Part shown: positions 19,714-30,969 of the stretch, piece after piece | Layout of the letters: each line of letters begins with the position of its first letter | How positions within the stretch are numbered: the first letter of the stretch is position 1 | Assembly: GCA_900660155.1 (NCBI GenBank) | Contig: CABFPE010000197.1 | Location: 698,091-742,762 of the forward strand | Direction of reading: 5' to 3' | Length of the DNA stretch: 44,672 bases | From: Hofstenia miamia | Lineage: Eukaryota; Xenacoelomorpha; Acoela; Hofsteniidae | The notes under the pieces: model-generated | What the model was told of the DNA's origin: nothing | What the model saw: the letters and a program-made list of their open reading frames with translations, nothing else | The model's database searches: none | Made by a program: the position numbers and the translations under genes

Positions 19714-19986
19714 TACAGGTAATGAATTTGAAAAAGATATTTCACAAATTGACATTGATTTCGATAATGTTCTAAAACCTGCTTCACCTACTGAAAATTT
19801 GAACATGATCTCTCATTTGGAAAAGGGATTGTCGTCTATTTCTCTTAGCATAAATAGAACCTCTTTTACAAATTTGTATTATTCATACCATCTGCAATAA
19901 ATTTTATTAATGATAGAACGTACTCACAGTTCCTATAGTTCCTTATTCATTTCTCCTCATTCTAAATTGCGTTAAAAGTACGATAA

Positions 19987-20900
19987 TTAACACTAGAATC
20001 TCGAGAGCGGTCAATTGACTACTAAACGAACTTGTTTTCAAATCCTTTCGGTTATTTTGGTTGAGATATGTTTATTTCTCATGACTTTTCATCATTTCTT
20101 TAGTGCTTAATCTGTATTATGACCGATTTGAATTATCGGCTGCTCATAGATATTTTTGCGTGGAGGTTAAATATGACGACATCCGTCAAATGACTGCTAT
20201 TAAAATTCCAGCCATAATAAATAGATTTGAAATTGATGGCGTGAAATATCCAAGATAACGATTTTGTTTACATTGTAATCCGAGCCAGAGTGACGCTCAT
20301 TGCAATAAATTCGTGTGCTTTTGCTTCAATTCCTTTAGATTTTCCTATATTGTCAAAATAATGGGGTCAAGACGTACGAAACGATTCGTAGCAGGTGAGG
20401 CTTTAGAAAAGATTTTGCAACTACAAGAAGATCAATCCAGAGACGATGACACATCATTAAATGATAGTGAGAATAAAGTACCAATGGCGACGTATTCTGC
20501 ATTGAAACTCATGATTACCGAAAAAATGATTGTCATATCAAAACGATGCACCCAGGTTAACGGAGACCATGTTATGGGAACCGGACAATGACATATTTCT
20601 AGATGAGATCGAGACATTTATCGCAATTTTGTATATACGAGGCTTCATTTGTGCAAGTATTTTACTTCGTTGCAGTCTTTGGTCTCAAAAGTGGGGTATT
20701 CCAATCTTTCAAACATCCATAACTAGGGATTTTTTGAGAAAATTTTACGTTTTATTCGATTTGATCAACACTACTCGAAATGAATGGTTGATGTCTGATA
20801 TTACGAATGACTTCACAGAGATTAATTCACTAATGAAAAATAGCTATTTACCACGAAAGCCCGTTGTCACTTTCCTCAATACATGGGTAATAAGCTAGAT
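19987..20900 (+). mobile_element. 5' half of a piggyBac-like element
   Basis: TTAA at 19987-19990 is followed by CACTAGAATCTCGAGAGCGG, resembling piggyBac ends (TTAA target, C-A/C-C-CTAGA start). About 370 bp later the transposase frame begins. Similarity ends near 20900 and no matching right end was found, so the copy is 3'-truncated. Confidence 0.6.
20361..20898 (+). pseudogene. piggyBac-type transposase, N-terminal half (broken)
   Basis: The first frame starts MGSRRTKRFVAGEALEKILQ followed by an acidic stretch (LQEDQSRDDDTSLNDSE), the usual start of PGBD-like transposases. One frame over from about 20575, it reads EIETFIAILYIRGFICASIL, then LWSQKWGIPIF and ITRDFLRKFYVLFDLINTT and SDITNDF. 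These correspond to the eI.aFiGl.yl.G, lWs...G.piF, ms..rF..i...lrFd and DKF blocks of DDE_Tnp_1_7. The catalytic Asp region is missing. There is one frameshift and a truncation. Confidence 0.7.
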
Positions 20901-21626
20901 AAGTTTGGAATCAAATTCTGGCTGTTGAATATAATTATTACGTTATATTTTTAGATTGCCTGAAAGTGCTGTTCTGTTATCTTCGTTGGGTACCTGGTAA
21001 ATTCTGCCTGCGATTTATGTTTCATTTCTAATATTATATTGTCGCCCTTAAAATACTAATTCGTTAATTTAATCAGGGTCTGCCCGTAATGTTATTGAAG
21101 TTCGTAATATTCTATTTATAAAGGTAAGCACAATATAAATTAGCATTGTTCCGTAATACAGACATGATAGTATTCAAAAAAAGGAATAAATTTTACACGT
21201 GAGGTTTTATTATATTAGACAGTAGCGCAGAAGTATTCGTTTATTAACAGTTTAAAATATTATTTAAAGGGTTGAGGTGAATTTCCTCGCATATCAAATA
21301 ACTTGCACTACGTATTTGTTATGTCATTGTTAGTAGTTGAGACACTATTTAATGGAATTGTGAACTTCTTTTTAATTGGGATAAAATGTTATTATAAGAC
21401 TTAAATTATGATTTATAAAATTATGGTTAATGCTCTAAGCAGTGCCTTCTAGTAATTCGTTTAATTTATTTTTAGAATAAATTGCATAAGTAAAATTAGT
21501 TTATTTATTCATCCGGCAATATGGCTTTATTGAATTTCACAAGATATTGTTCGGTTATTTATCTTTTCTACTGGTTTTAACTATTTTTTTGATAAAAACA
21601 CGAGTAAATGTATTTGTTCAGTGATA
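20901..21626. other. AT-rich spacer
   Basis: No recognised gene or element. It leads into a (TAA)n run. Confidence 0.4.
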
Positions 21627-21745
21627 TAATAATAATAATAATAATAATATTGAGGACGCTAGAGGCTAATGGAGTTTTACGGAAATGGGTTGAGTTTCTA
21701 GAGAGGGAGATGGGAAAGTAGTAGAGTGAGACACACGGGGACAGG

Positions 21746-22777
21746 TTGAGGTTTAGACGAGGCATATTCCAAGGAGACAGCTTAGCACCACTGCTGTTTG
21801 TAGTTAGCTTAATCCCTATCACAGAAAAGTTAAAGGAGAGAGGCATAGTGTATAAGATGGAGAATAACGGTATAGTAGAGAGTCACCTGTGGTACATGGA
21901 CGACCTGAAGATGTATGCTAGTACTAGGAAGATGTTGCAGAAGCAAGTGGAAACATTGGAAAAGGCAAGCAGAGATTCTGGGTTGGAATTTGGATTAGAT
22001 AAGTGTGCGACAGTGACAATGACCAGAGGCAAGTGCATAGATGGAGACGGTTTGAGGACGAGTAGTGGGGATAAGATTGAAGAAGTCAAAGAGGGGTACA
22101 AGTATTTAGGTGTGATAGAGAAAGATAGAACATATCATGAGGAAATGAAGACGAGGTAAAGAAAAGAATACAAGAGGAGAGTAAGGAAAGTACTACAGAA
22201 GTCAGCATTAAATGGGCAGAATAGTATAAAAGCAATTAATACATGGGTGATACCAGTATTGAGGTATTCGGCAGGAATAGTTAGGTGGAACAAGAATGAA
22301 TTTAGGGAGCTAGTCAGGGAGACAAGGAAGATACTAGCAGCAGAGAGAGCATTCAACTTAAATGGAGATGTAGATAGGCTGTACATGGCAAGGCATAAGG
22401 GAGGGAAAGGACTACTAAGTGTAGAGGAAACTGTAGAAGCAAAATCACTAGGGCTAAAGGAATATGTAGAAAAGCAACCTAAGGGGTCACTACTGGAGGT
22501 CAATAAGGAGTTAAGGAAGATAAGAGCTGACAGCGAAGGAAAGAAGGTATACCAGAGTAGGATGGAATCAGAGAGACAAACAAGGTATAGGCAGAAGACA
22601 ATGCATGGAGAATATTGGAGGAACACAGAAAAGTGTGAAATAGAAGAGAGCAACAAGTGGTTAAAGAAGGCAGGACTAAAAATAGAAACAGAAGCACTGA
22701 TAATGGCAGCACAGGAGCAAGCAATAAGAACAAACTGGGTGAAGAAGCATATAGACAGAAGAGTGGAAGTAAGTGAT
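21746..22777 (+). pseudogene. RLE-type reverse transcriptase and C-terminal linker (broken)
   Basis: The first frame (21746-22159) carries motif B RRGIFQGDSLAPLLFVVSL, motif C HLWYMDDLKMYAS, then LEFGLDKCATVTMTRGK and EGYKYLGVIEKD. A stop after KTR is followed, one frame away from 22160, by the linker ending TWVIPVLRYSAGIVRW and NEFRELVRETRKIL, then DVDRLYMARHKGGKGLLSVE and KLKPE-type text LKIETEALIMAAQEQ. The order and spacing fit R4/NeSL/R2-like proteins. The CCHC finger and the PD-(D/E)XK nuclease are missing because of the gap at 22778. The upstream half of RT (motif A) is absent. Confidence 0.75.
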
Positions 22778-23194
22778 NCCAGTATTGAGGTATTCGGCAG
22801 GAATAGTTAGGTGGAACAAGAATGAATTTAGGGAGCTAGTCAGGGAGACAAGGAAGATACTAGCAGCAGAGAGAGCATTCAACTTAAATGGAGATGTAGA
22901 TAGGCTGTACATGGCAAGGCATAAGGGAGGGAAAGGACTACTAAGTGTAGAGGAAACTGTAGAAGCAAAATCACTAGGGCTAAAGGAATATGTAGAAAAG
23001 CAACCTAAGGGGTCACTACTGGAGGTCAATAAGGAGTTAAGGAAGATAAGAGCTGACAGCGAAGGAAAGAAGGTATACCAGAGTAGGATGGAATCAGAGA
23101 GACAAACAAGGTATAGGCAGAAGGCAATGCATGGAGAATACTGGAGGAACACAGAAAAGTGTGACAGAGAAGAGAGCAACAAGTGGTTAAAGAA
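22253..23194 (+). repeat. 416-bp near-identical direct repeats flanking N
   Basis: 22253-22668 and 22779-23194 match at nearly every base, with a few changes such as GAAGACAATG/GAAGGCAATG and GAAATAGAAG/GACAGAGAAG. A third, more diverged copy runs 23210-23575. Ns separate them. They are either different genomic copies pulled into one scaffold or unmerged alleles, so the copy number in the real genome is uncertain. Confidence 0.85.
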
Positions 23195-23209
23195 NATAAT
23201 AATAAAAAA

Positions 23210-23681
23210 GGGAGCTAGACAGAGAGGCAAGGAAGGTACTATCAGCAGAGAGGGCTTTCAACCTAAATGGAGATGTGGATAGGTTGTACATGGCAAGGCA
23301 TAAGGAGGGAAAGGACTGCTAAGTGTGGAGGAAACTGTAGAAGCAGAAGCACTAGGGCTAAAGGAATATGTAGAAAAGCAACCTAAAGGGTCACTACTGG
23401 AGGTCACTAAGGAGTTAAGGAAGATAAGAGCTGACAGTGAAGGAAAGAAGGTATACCAGAGTAGGATGGAATCAGAGAGACAAACAAGGTATAGGCAGAA
23501 GGCAATGCATGGAGAATACTGGAGGAACACAGAAAAGTGTGACAGAGAAGAGAGCAACATGTGGTTAAAGAAAGCAGTAGCACAGAATGCAGCATTGTTA
23601 GGAACAGCTAGAGTCCTGAGGAAAGCTCTCAGACTCTCTGGGAACTGGTGAGTTCCCCGAGCTGAGAGGGTTATCAGCATG
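23210..23681 (+). pseudogene. Third Dong-like fragment with its own 3' end and internal deletion
   Basis: It starts GARQRGKEG in one frame and continues VEETVEAEALGLKEYVEK in another (a 1-nt deletion near 23310), then KKVYQSRMESERQ and SNMWLKKA. It then jumps directly to VAQNAALLGTARVLRKALRL and a stop at 23649. Where the first copy has KAGLKIETEAL and should continue to zinc finger and nuclease, this copy joins straight to the C-terminal tail, so that block is deleted. The 3' UTR runs about 55 bp to the (AAT)n tract. Confidence 0.65.
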
Positions 23682-23704
23682 AAGAGAGCTGTGAGAAGAA
23701 ATGA

Positions 23705-23740
<36 letters not shown>

Positions 23741-24149
23741 CTAATCAAGATTGAAGCATTTAAAAACCATTGTTGACCATATTATTTTGTTTAACAGATT
23801 CATTTAACAGAAACTACATGTAGAATACATTTATTAAACTTTATTAAACTGATGTGTTCAACAGAGTTTTTTGAATAAATGAAAAGAAAGTCAAAAATTA
23901 TTTTTATAATGCCAAAATTTTTATACGAATGGCATTGCAACTGAGATGCCTTTTGTGAAAAAAATTATGCTTTTGAATGAATTATTTCAGGTTTAGAGGG
24001 CAAAATTGCCACTTCTCTACTTAACAAAATTGGTTAATTATAGCAATCAGATAATCAGATCTGTTTATTTATACCGATTTTTAACCAATCTGTTCACAGA
24101 TCTCATAAACACATTATAAATATGGTAATCACTTTTGAAAACCCGTTGA

Positions 24150-24381
24150 TCAATTATTTTTACCGTGATTTGTGACTGTGTTGAGAGAAAAAATGCAGAT
24201 GTACTCTTGCATTCCATATTCATTAATTCGATTGGTGTACTCAGCTGCCATTTCCTTGGAGTCTAATGTTTCAAATACATTTCGTCCAGCGCTTAGCAAA
24301 CTGACATCAAGAATTACGAATTCTGGACCAATTTGAATTGGACTTATTACTTGAATATTCATTTTGTCGGATATTCCAGGA
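24150..24381 (-). CDS. Repeat-gene exon 5 (last seen)
   Basis: After CTTAAG the frame begins with one carried base, then [18 protein letters not shown], then [28 protein letters not shown] and [21 protein letters not shown] donor could end it at 24164; otherwise TGA ends it at 24150. It is unclear whether the gene ends here. Confidence 0.55.
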
Positions 24382-24669
24382 CTTAAGTAAACTAAAATAC
24401 AGTGTCTTACCTAATCAGATTTTAAAATAGTGTACTTCTCAACAACTTTGTATGGGAAGTATTAAAACGGTGATGACTATAGGTAATTTACGGATTTTTA
24501 TTAGTGATTTCCTGCCAAATTCAACTGATGCTTATGCCCATGTAATCTTGCCAATCCTTTAATCTACTACTATACTGCCCACAGTGTGCTTATATTCTAA
24601 GTGATTTTAAATGACAACTTTTTAATTAGACTATAAATTATTAATATTTTGTTTTACATTCAAACGATA

Positions 24670-24709
<40 letters not shown>

Positions 24710-27700
24710 NATTTCAAAAAGCATACATATGTACATATTGAAAAGAATTTGATTTGATATCTATACCAGAAGTCTATATATATATATATATATATATGTA
24801 ATAGTTTCAACTTTTCAACATTATTATGTGAGTTTCTGCAATTTTCGTATTATACTAAAAATATATTAAGACTTTCCGTTCATTTTGATGTATGATTACA
24901 AAATTAATGATCTTTTGTGTCCCGAAACGTATTTTAGTCACAAAATGCCGCTTAGTTTCTCAAACATTAGAATAATTACATTCTTTACAATTACATTTAT
25001 ATACAATTTCCGAAACTAGTCATTTCATGATGGTATTTTTGTTCGGGAAAATATCGTGGGTATTAAAGGGGTCAATATTGGTTTTATTACATATTTTTTA
25101 GGCATTTTATTAATAGTCGAAATATTTGATATAAGTTGTTTAATGTTTGAATCAATAAATGCCATCTTCCATCAGTAGGATTTTATTAAGTGTTTTACTT
25201 TAAGTTCTAGTTTCTGAGTTTGTGGAAAACTCTCGATTCGCCGAACGTGAAGGTTGATCCTACCCGCTTCGACCTATGTCATAACTGCCCGAGTAAACAA
25301 AGAGAGAAATTGCAATTACTACACTATCACAATAAGTACTTCTAAAGTATAGTGATAAAATAGGTAAGTTTTACTACTCAAATTTAGATTTTGTTTGATT
25401 GCTTTGCCAATGTACATTTTAATATCTTATATAAGTAACAATTTGTCTCCAGTCAATCAATTAAATTTTCATAATCGGATACTATTCTTGTTATTGGATT
25501 AACTAATCTTTTAATCGTGCTGATCTTATATTTAGAATTGATATATGAATGTGCTGAGCTGTACAAATTAGTGCCTGTTAATTTCCGAAAGAGATGTTCA
25601 TAACTTATTTCATACTTAGTTATTGTGACATCTTTTAACATATTGTTTGCAATTTTCGATGCATCAGACCATTCAAAAACAACAAAAATATAATCAACAT
25701 ATCGATGGTAGCCTAGATGTTTCACTATTCCTACATATAAAATTCTCATTCAACAATATCAATGGCAAGGTTGTTGAAAGTACTTTAAAATAATCTATTT
25801 CATACATAATACTGTTAAATATGAATTATTAATTTATGCAGGCGCTATGTAATAATTTTCTTAAAAGATTGTGTGAAATTCTGGCATTAGTGATAGTATC
25901 ACTTTTGACCTATTATTGGAATGTTTCCCAAACTCTTTTTCTCTCTCAAATAATGGAATTCTAGTTAGCGAGCTATTTTTTATTAAAATAAGAAAAATTT
26001 CTTTAATTTAATATTTAATATTTTAATACTAGAGGCAATGCAACCTACAAGAAAGATTATAGTTGTTGTTTTCTCCGACAGACAATGTCGCTGGATCTTC
26101 TAAATCCACGTGAACCATTTTGCTAGAAATTGTGATTTCTTGGAATGTTGTTGGAGCCTAAATATATTTTCTGAAAATTTTCACAATAAATTCATTCATC
26201 AGTTTCAAATCTAAAAATAAATGGCTTACTCTGTATCCAGCTAATAACCAAAACAAAGAGGAGAATACAAATAAAGTAATAATAGATCCTTAGCCATAAA
26301 AAAACCATTTTTTATCATATGTCTATGAAATGAAAATTTAAATTATATTTCTTAATATATTATTTTATAGAAATGCATTGTTCTGTGAACAGTTGATTTG
26401 TCGTAAGAATCAAAATTTCAACTTTTAATCCTTTGATTCACATACCGGTAACAGAATGCCAACTGAGTAAAACTGGATATGACCAATCGGGCAAGAAATT
26501 ACTCTATCTTTATTTTAACGCAATCATGAGAAAAACAGGATTCTTCAGTAAAATTTGTATCATTTGATCAAATAACACGATGCAAGTTGCGTATTTCAAG
26601 TGTTATTAAAATTCACTTTCTCGCAAGTTGTTCTACAACAGCTATTAATCTAAATCTTTTTGATAAAAAGGCAATGGCATAGACATCTTGAAACCGAAAC
26701 CCGACCCGGAACAACCACCGGTCTTACTGAGTCCGACCCAACCCGAATTTTTTTTACTAAGACCCGACCCCATCCCGAAATTGTTTAGAACACACTAAAA
26801 AATGACCGATTTTTTTCTTGAACTAGCTAAACAGTTTGAAATTGACGCAAAATTATACTCGTATATCCAGTGTGAACAAACAAACAAATAAACAATAAAG
26901 AATAAATTGTAAAACAAAAATAATGCGATTGGCTACATACAAAAAAGCTAATTGAATTGCTCAAAGACTGAAATACCGAACGTGGTCATGCATAATTAAT
27001 GGGTTAACTCTCGCCTACTATATAAATACAGTGGCACGAACATTTAACCACCATAACATGTTAATTGTATTACAATACAATCTGTCTCAAACCATGTTAT
27101 ATATTAAAATCATTATGTTGAAGTTTATATAAGCATGCGGGGATATCATATTTTATTATATGACTGTTTTCGTAATGAGTAATGTATTTGTACGTTGGAC
27201 AAAAAACATGAAGGGGAAAAAGTGTGTAAATAATGAGTGAATTTATTATATATCATTAGAATTCTTGGTAAATATAAAAGCGTGATTTGACGGCAGTTTG
27301 GTTTTTACAATACCCTCTCCTTAAAACGATAAGCTTTGCTTTAGAACTATTACAGAACGACTATAGAACGCAAAAAGCGTCCGGTGTTTTGAACTGTTCC
27401 GAAGGACCCGATATCTGAAATTGGTCGAAATGGGACCCGATTTTGGGTCGTTTTCTGGTTGGGTCGGGTCTAAGAACTCTGATAGACATTAAATATCTAT
27501 TCCAAAAATGATTGCTAAATTCAAATTGTCTCAGTTGACGCTCGAGTTTATACAAGCATTGAATATGAGCATAGCTATAACTAAATGCGCTCCCACAAAA
27601 TGATGAAATTCCTGCTAAAATTATTTTTGTACTTGATGCATGTGAACGTTTAAACTATCGTTGAATGAAAAATTCGATTTTTTTAGATTTTTTTAATTCT

Positions 27701-28955
27701 TTCATATATAATATTTAGATTATAGGAACTAAGGACCATGGGAACAACAACTAGCCTTAATTTTTTGGTTTTCTGCAAATACACTACTCAAGCCACGTTC
27801 GGGTGCGCCATTGCGACTCAGACGTATATTTACAAAAGTGTACTTTGCAGAACTAGAGATTTTCCTAAATTAATGGAAACAAAATACGATCTAGGAGTTT
27901 TGCTCTTGGATAAAAATATCATAGGCCATAGGCCATAAAATAATCCAATTTTCGGTGTTTTTGAATGGTTACAAATCTTTGATATTAAGTTTGACATTTA
28001 GTATATTTGTACCATAGATGGAACCGGTCTGTAAAAACTCTTTACCCAACCCGTCATCCACTACATTTTTGTTGACGCTACCCAACCTGCAGGTCGATTC
28101 GAACCGTTTCCATCCATGCGACAGCTGGTTTAGTAAACTAAAAGTAAAATTGTGTAAACCCAACGACTAGAAAATTTCAATAAATGGTGATACATTGTCG
28201 GAAGGTGGCTTTGCAGCTCATATTTGGATGTTACAGTTTTTTGTATGGCAAAAAATGTGCAAGTAGAAAAATACATTTTTAGAAATATTTTTCTTAAGTT
28301 GCAAATTAAGGAAGCACATTGACTCGTCCCCACCAGACTCAGCTCAACCTGGAGGTAGACCCGATCCGCTTCCACATAAATTTAGGGTTTTAAGATCCAA
28401 TAACTATTAATAGTTAGCTAAAGCAAATTAAAATGAAAAACCAAACACTATATTATAAACAAAGATACCATGTCAAAATCAGTCTCGTAAATAATATCAA
28501 ATATTAAGGAACAGGTTTTATCCAGAATATGCTAAGAATTGAAAATGCATTTAAGCACTTACAGAAACTAGACTATATGTTGTATAATATGCAGGATTTA
28601 TCAATATATTGCCTTCACCGTCATGTATACTCATTTTCAGTTCAAAGGAATCAGGAAAGTTAACATCCAATGCAGATTGCTCTAAGCTTCCAAACACAAT
28701 TTTCAGTGTTATCTAAAGGAGAAACCTTGTAAATATTGTAACTTGTAAGTAGGATTTTTTACTACTGTTAAAGCAAACGTACAGCACAAGCTTCTATCTC
28801 AAAGTTTGGAGTAATGTGAGTTGAAAGATTGTAATTTATGTTGTTGATGTAACCTAAATTCAAAATTCCTTTCTTGTAGAACATTCCATCTGCTACTGGT
28901 GAAGTAAACCTAGACATATATGTATTTAATTTTATTTCCATTTGCTTAAAACTCT

Positions 28956-29025
<70 letters not shown>

Positions 29026-29114
29026 ATATGCATGTATATATAAATATATATATATGTATATATGTATTTATATATCAATATATACATACATATATAGATG
29101 TATATATATATATA

Positions 29115-29154
<40 letters not shown>

Positions 29155-30429
29155 TGTAATGCAAAAAATTTACAAGTAAATATTTATATACATACATACA
29201 CATATAAATTATGTATGCAGACGTTTGGCCCTAAATAATTTGTTAAGAGATTATCCGGCGCTCAAAGAAAAAGTCCTTAATTAGAGAAATTTTTAATAAT
29301 AACGTGCAACAGATGTTTATCACTGATTTTGTCTGCATATACGATTTACAACGCCTAGAATAAAAAAATAATCCTTACATGGTTCACCAAGTGATGACTG
29401 ACACTAAATTGAAAAATGCATATATTAAATCTCTAACAGGAACTCTATTTTTTCTGAAAGAAACGACAAAAACCTTTTTACAATTTATTATCAATAAGCC
29501 CACTATGAAAAGTTAATAAAATTTTAAGTTTAATTTATTAAGATGTCACCTCAAAACAAATTATAAACTTAAAAGCAATTATTAAGTTTTTCATTTCCCT
29601 TAACTGCTGTGAACATTATAGAAGAAATTATTCATAAACTAACATACTAAATTAAAAACACTACTTACACGAAACAGCTCTTAAGGAATAAAAAATGTTT
29701 AAAGAACTGTTTTTACAAAAAGAACTAAAAATTAATGTAGAAGAAATTTCCATAGATTTTCAATTGAATATAGTAAGCAAGCCTTTGAAAATAGTTAGGC
29801 TATAGTAGGGATAGTTTAAGTACAATCTATATTTGTATGAAAATGAAGGCTTGAATAATTAAGAAAGTAAACAGAAACCAATGCCATTCATGCATGTAAT
29901 ACAGAATGTAATATCATGTATGCATCTCAATGATTTGATAATTGAAATCTGATAAATGGTGATAATTGTGTGTAATACGCACAAATAAGCTTAAAACATA
30001 AGAATGATTAAAATTTTGATTTTCTTAAATTTTCATACAGTTAATAAACCGCTTAAAATATATATATATAAAATTGAGGAATGATTTTGAGTTTACCCTA
30101 CAATAAAGATTTAAGCATTTCAAATAGTTTAGCACTCCAAATCCCAAATTTACTTTAAAGTTTAGTAAGAAACTACATTTACCTTGTCATTGAGCGTTGT
30201 AATTGCAATTAATTATATTGGTGAAAAATTGTCGGAAAATCAAAACTAGGTATTAATATTTAACCTTATTTGCACATTCGCTAATTTTAGGCAATAGAAA
30301 ATGTGGTCACCGAAGTAATCGATCCCAATTCTTATTAAAAATGCATCCATTATACCACCTGCAATCAATGAGCAAATTATGCTCTGTGTTATGCATTCGT
30401 TTAGCAGAAAGTGTAATACTGTCAAAAGG
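24150..30429 (-). CDS. Unidentified multi-exon gene with repeated beta-rich extracellular-type units
   Basis: Five minus-strand exons (30429-30359, 28909-28783, 28712-28563, 26157-26045, 24381-24164 or to a stop at 24150) join in compatible phases: 0/2, 2/0, 0/0, 0/2, 2/?. Exons 1 and 4 look like paralogous units: [12 protein letters not shown]...LLIDC and [11 protein letters not shown]...YNLSC, both ending Cys plus AG before GT. The exons after them ([14 protein letters not shown].. and [11 protein letters not shown]..) would then start the next part of each unit. Alternating hydrophobic residues and NxS/T sites suggest secreted beta-sandwich repeats. An integrin-alpha leg or a DUF11-like domain is possible; I cannot decide. 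Confidence 0.55.
24673..24709. repeat. (TA)n microsatellite ending in N
   Basis: A TA run terminated by N at 24710. A second TA run occurs at 24774-24797. The true length is unknown. Confidence 0.9.
25387..25757 (-). pseudogene. Penelope-like element RT scrap
   Basis: The minus frame reads [20 protein letters not shown], matching the Penelope-clade RT motif C (rYvDDifv) with the second Asp changed to Tyr. [21 protein letters not shown] then matches the downstream yRKpT.TG.Yl.f.S.hp..yK block, and [14 protein letters not shown] matches the following Li.Ra..i.s helix. [11 protein letters not shown] follows past a stop. The spacing between the YVDD and RK.TGT blocks is shorter than usual, so there is an internal deletion. 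It is inactive, and no GIY-YIG endonuclease segment was found. Confidence 0.7.
26045..26157 (-). CDS. Repeat-gene exon 4
   Basis: 113 nt after TATTTAG, phase 0 in and 2 out. It encodes [20 protein letters not shown], then [15 protein letters not shown]. The exon borders and the terminal Cys parallel exon 1 at 30359-30429, which supports an internal duplication of this exon type. Confidence 0.6.
26230..26308 (-). CDS. Possible signal-peptide exon, not phase-compatible with neighbours
   Basis: On the minus strand AAAAAATGG opens a frame of 26 codons, [20 protein letters not shown] and a few more residues, ending before GTAAGC. It looks like a signal peptide or anchor. It leaves phase 1, but the next exon at 26157 requires phase 0. 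It may belong to an alternative transcript, be a pseudo-exon, or contain a homopolymer error in its T-run. Confidence 0.2.
26687..27481. mobile_element. Non-autonomous hAT element with perfect 8-bp target duplication
   Basis: ATAGACAT occurs at 26679-26686 and again at 27482-27489, directly outside a 795-bp unit. The ends are CTTGAAACCGAAACCCGACCC and, inverted, CAGAGTTCTTAGACCCGACCC. Both carry strings of ACCCGA-type words that continue inward on each side. An 8-bp duplication with ACCCGACCC-rich ends is typical of hAT-derived MITEs. The interior is AT-rich with no transposase. Confidence 0.85.
28013..28378. mobile_element. Foldback / hAT-like MITE remnants
   Basis: CATAGATGGAACCGG (28013-28027) is inverted at 28104-28118 (CATGGATGGAAACGG on the minus strand), 13 of 15. 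A third related end lies at 28325-28378 on the minus strand (GGAAGCGGATCGGGTCTACC), sharing ACCT.CAGGTTG with the second. One element end thus appears inverted once and direct once. No clear target duplication was found. Confidence 0.5.
28563..28712 (-). CDS. Repeat-gene exon 3
   Basis: 150 nt between CCTTTAG and GTAAGT, phase 0/0. It encodes 50 residues: [17 protein letters not shown], then [19 protein letters not shown] and a YYTTYSLVS end. The borders are consensus and the translation is protein-like. Confidence 0.65.
28783..28909 (-). CDS. Repeat-gene exon 2
   Basis: 127 nt between GTCTAG and GTACGT, one carried base and phase 0 out. It encodes [20 protein letters not shown], then [18 protein letters not shown], including an N-glycosylation sequon (NLS). 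The preceding Cys in exon 1 plus SP..DG resembles integrin-type C.xGNP turns, but weakly. Confidence 0.6.
28959..29150. repeat. Long TA-rich microsatellite
   Basis: A TA array with interspersed TG and CA steps (29020-29100), then pure TA again to 29150. It lies in the intron between exons 1 and 2 of the repeat gene. No other content was seen on to 30358. Confidence 0.9.
30359..30429 (-). CDS. Repeat-gene exon 1 (most 5' seen)
   Basis: 71 nt after TTGATTGCAG, phase 0 in and 2 out before GTGGTA. It encodes [12 protein letters not shown] then [11 protein letters not shown]. It is shorter than exon 4 but has the same layout and ending. The 5' part of the gene was not recognised. Confidence 0.45.
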
Positions 30430-30969
30430 CTGCAATCAAAAAAATGAAAAACAACATTATTTGGGTATTCAAACATCAAAAAGTGACATGAATTTCATGA
30501 AATTGAAAGAATAAATTATCAAACGCGATTCTTTATTTGCGAAATATGCATGATTTTTTATTATTAACATGGTTTATACGCCAATTACAAAAATAATTGC
30601 TCAAAGGCGTGCTTTCATGATTTCTCACGAGTTCTATTCGAAAAGAGGAAAATTTTATAACTATGATTTTTAAAAATGGACACCATAAAAAATTCAAAAA
30701 GATTTACTCAATTTTTTTTACAAATGTAATGACAATAGCAGATTTGAAAAGTAATAAATGGGTTTATTAAATGCGCACTAGCTTTAAAAATTTTTTAAGT
30801 TATTGATAATTCATTGAACAAAATTTTAAGTCCTCATAGCTTATTAACATGGTACGGAAAAAATTGCGTTTATCATCACGCATTTTTAAGTTTCTGACAG
30901 TTTTTACGCAAATATGCAATTTTAACGCATTTTGGACAAAATTTATATAGTTTTGCAATGATTTTAATT

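Larger units (their letters stand above)
21627..23742 (+). mobile_element. Dong/R4-like RLE retrotransposon inserted in (TAA)n, with assembly-broken repeats
   Basis: The 5' side is (TAA)n at 21627-21648 and the 3' side is (AAT)n at 23704-23740. Between them is purine-rich coding DNA unlike its AT-rich surroundings, with RT motifs GIFQGDSLAPLLFV and LWYMDDLKMYAS. Downstream, LKIETEALIMAAQEQAIRTN precedes where the zinc finger and restriction-like endonuclease should be. The copy lacks its N-terminal part. Two Ns (22778, 23195) break it into overlapping repeats. The Bombyx Dong element is known to insert in TAA repeats, and the motifs fit the R4/Dong/NeSL group; the exact clade is inferred. Confidence 0.75.

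Noticed and set aside
22135..23680. Several minus-strand frames rich in Ser, Leu and Phe
   Set aside because: They are antisense shadows of the purine-rich Dong-like coding strand.
28955..29179. Plus-strand frame of repeated Ile-Tyr
   Set aside because: It is translation of the TA microsatellite.
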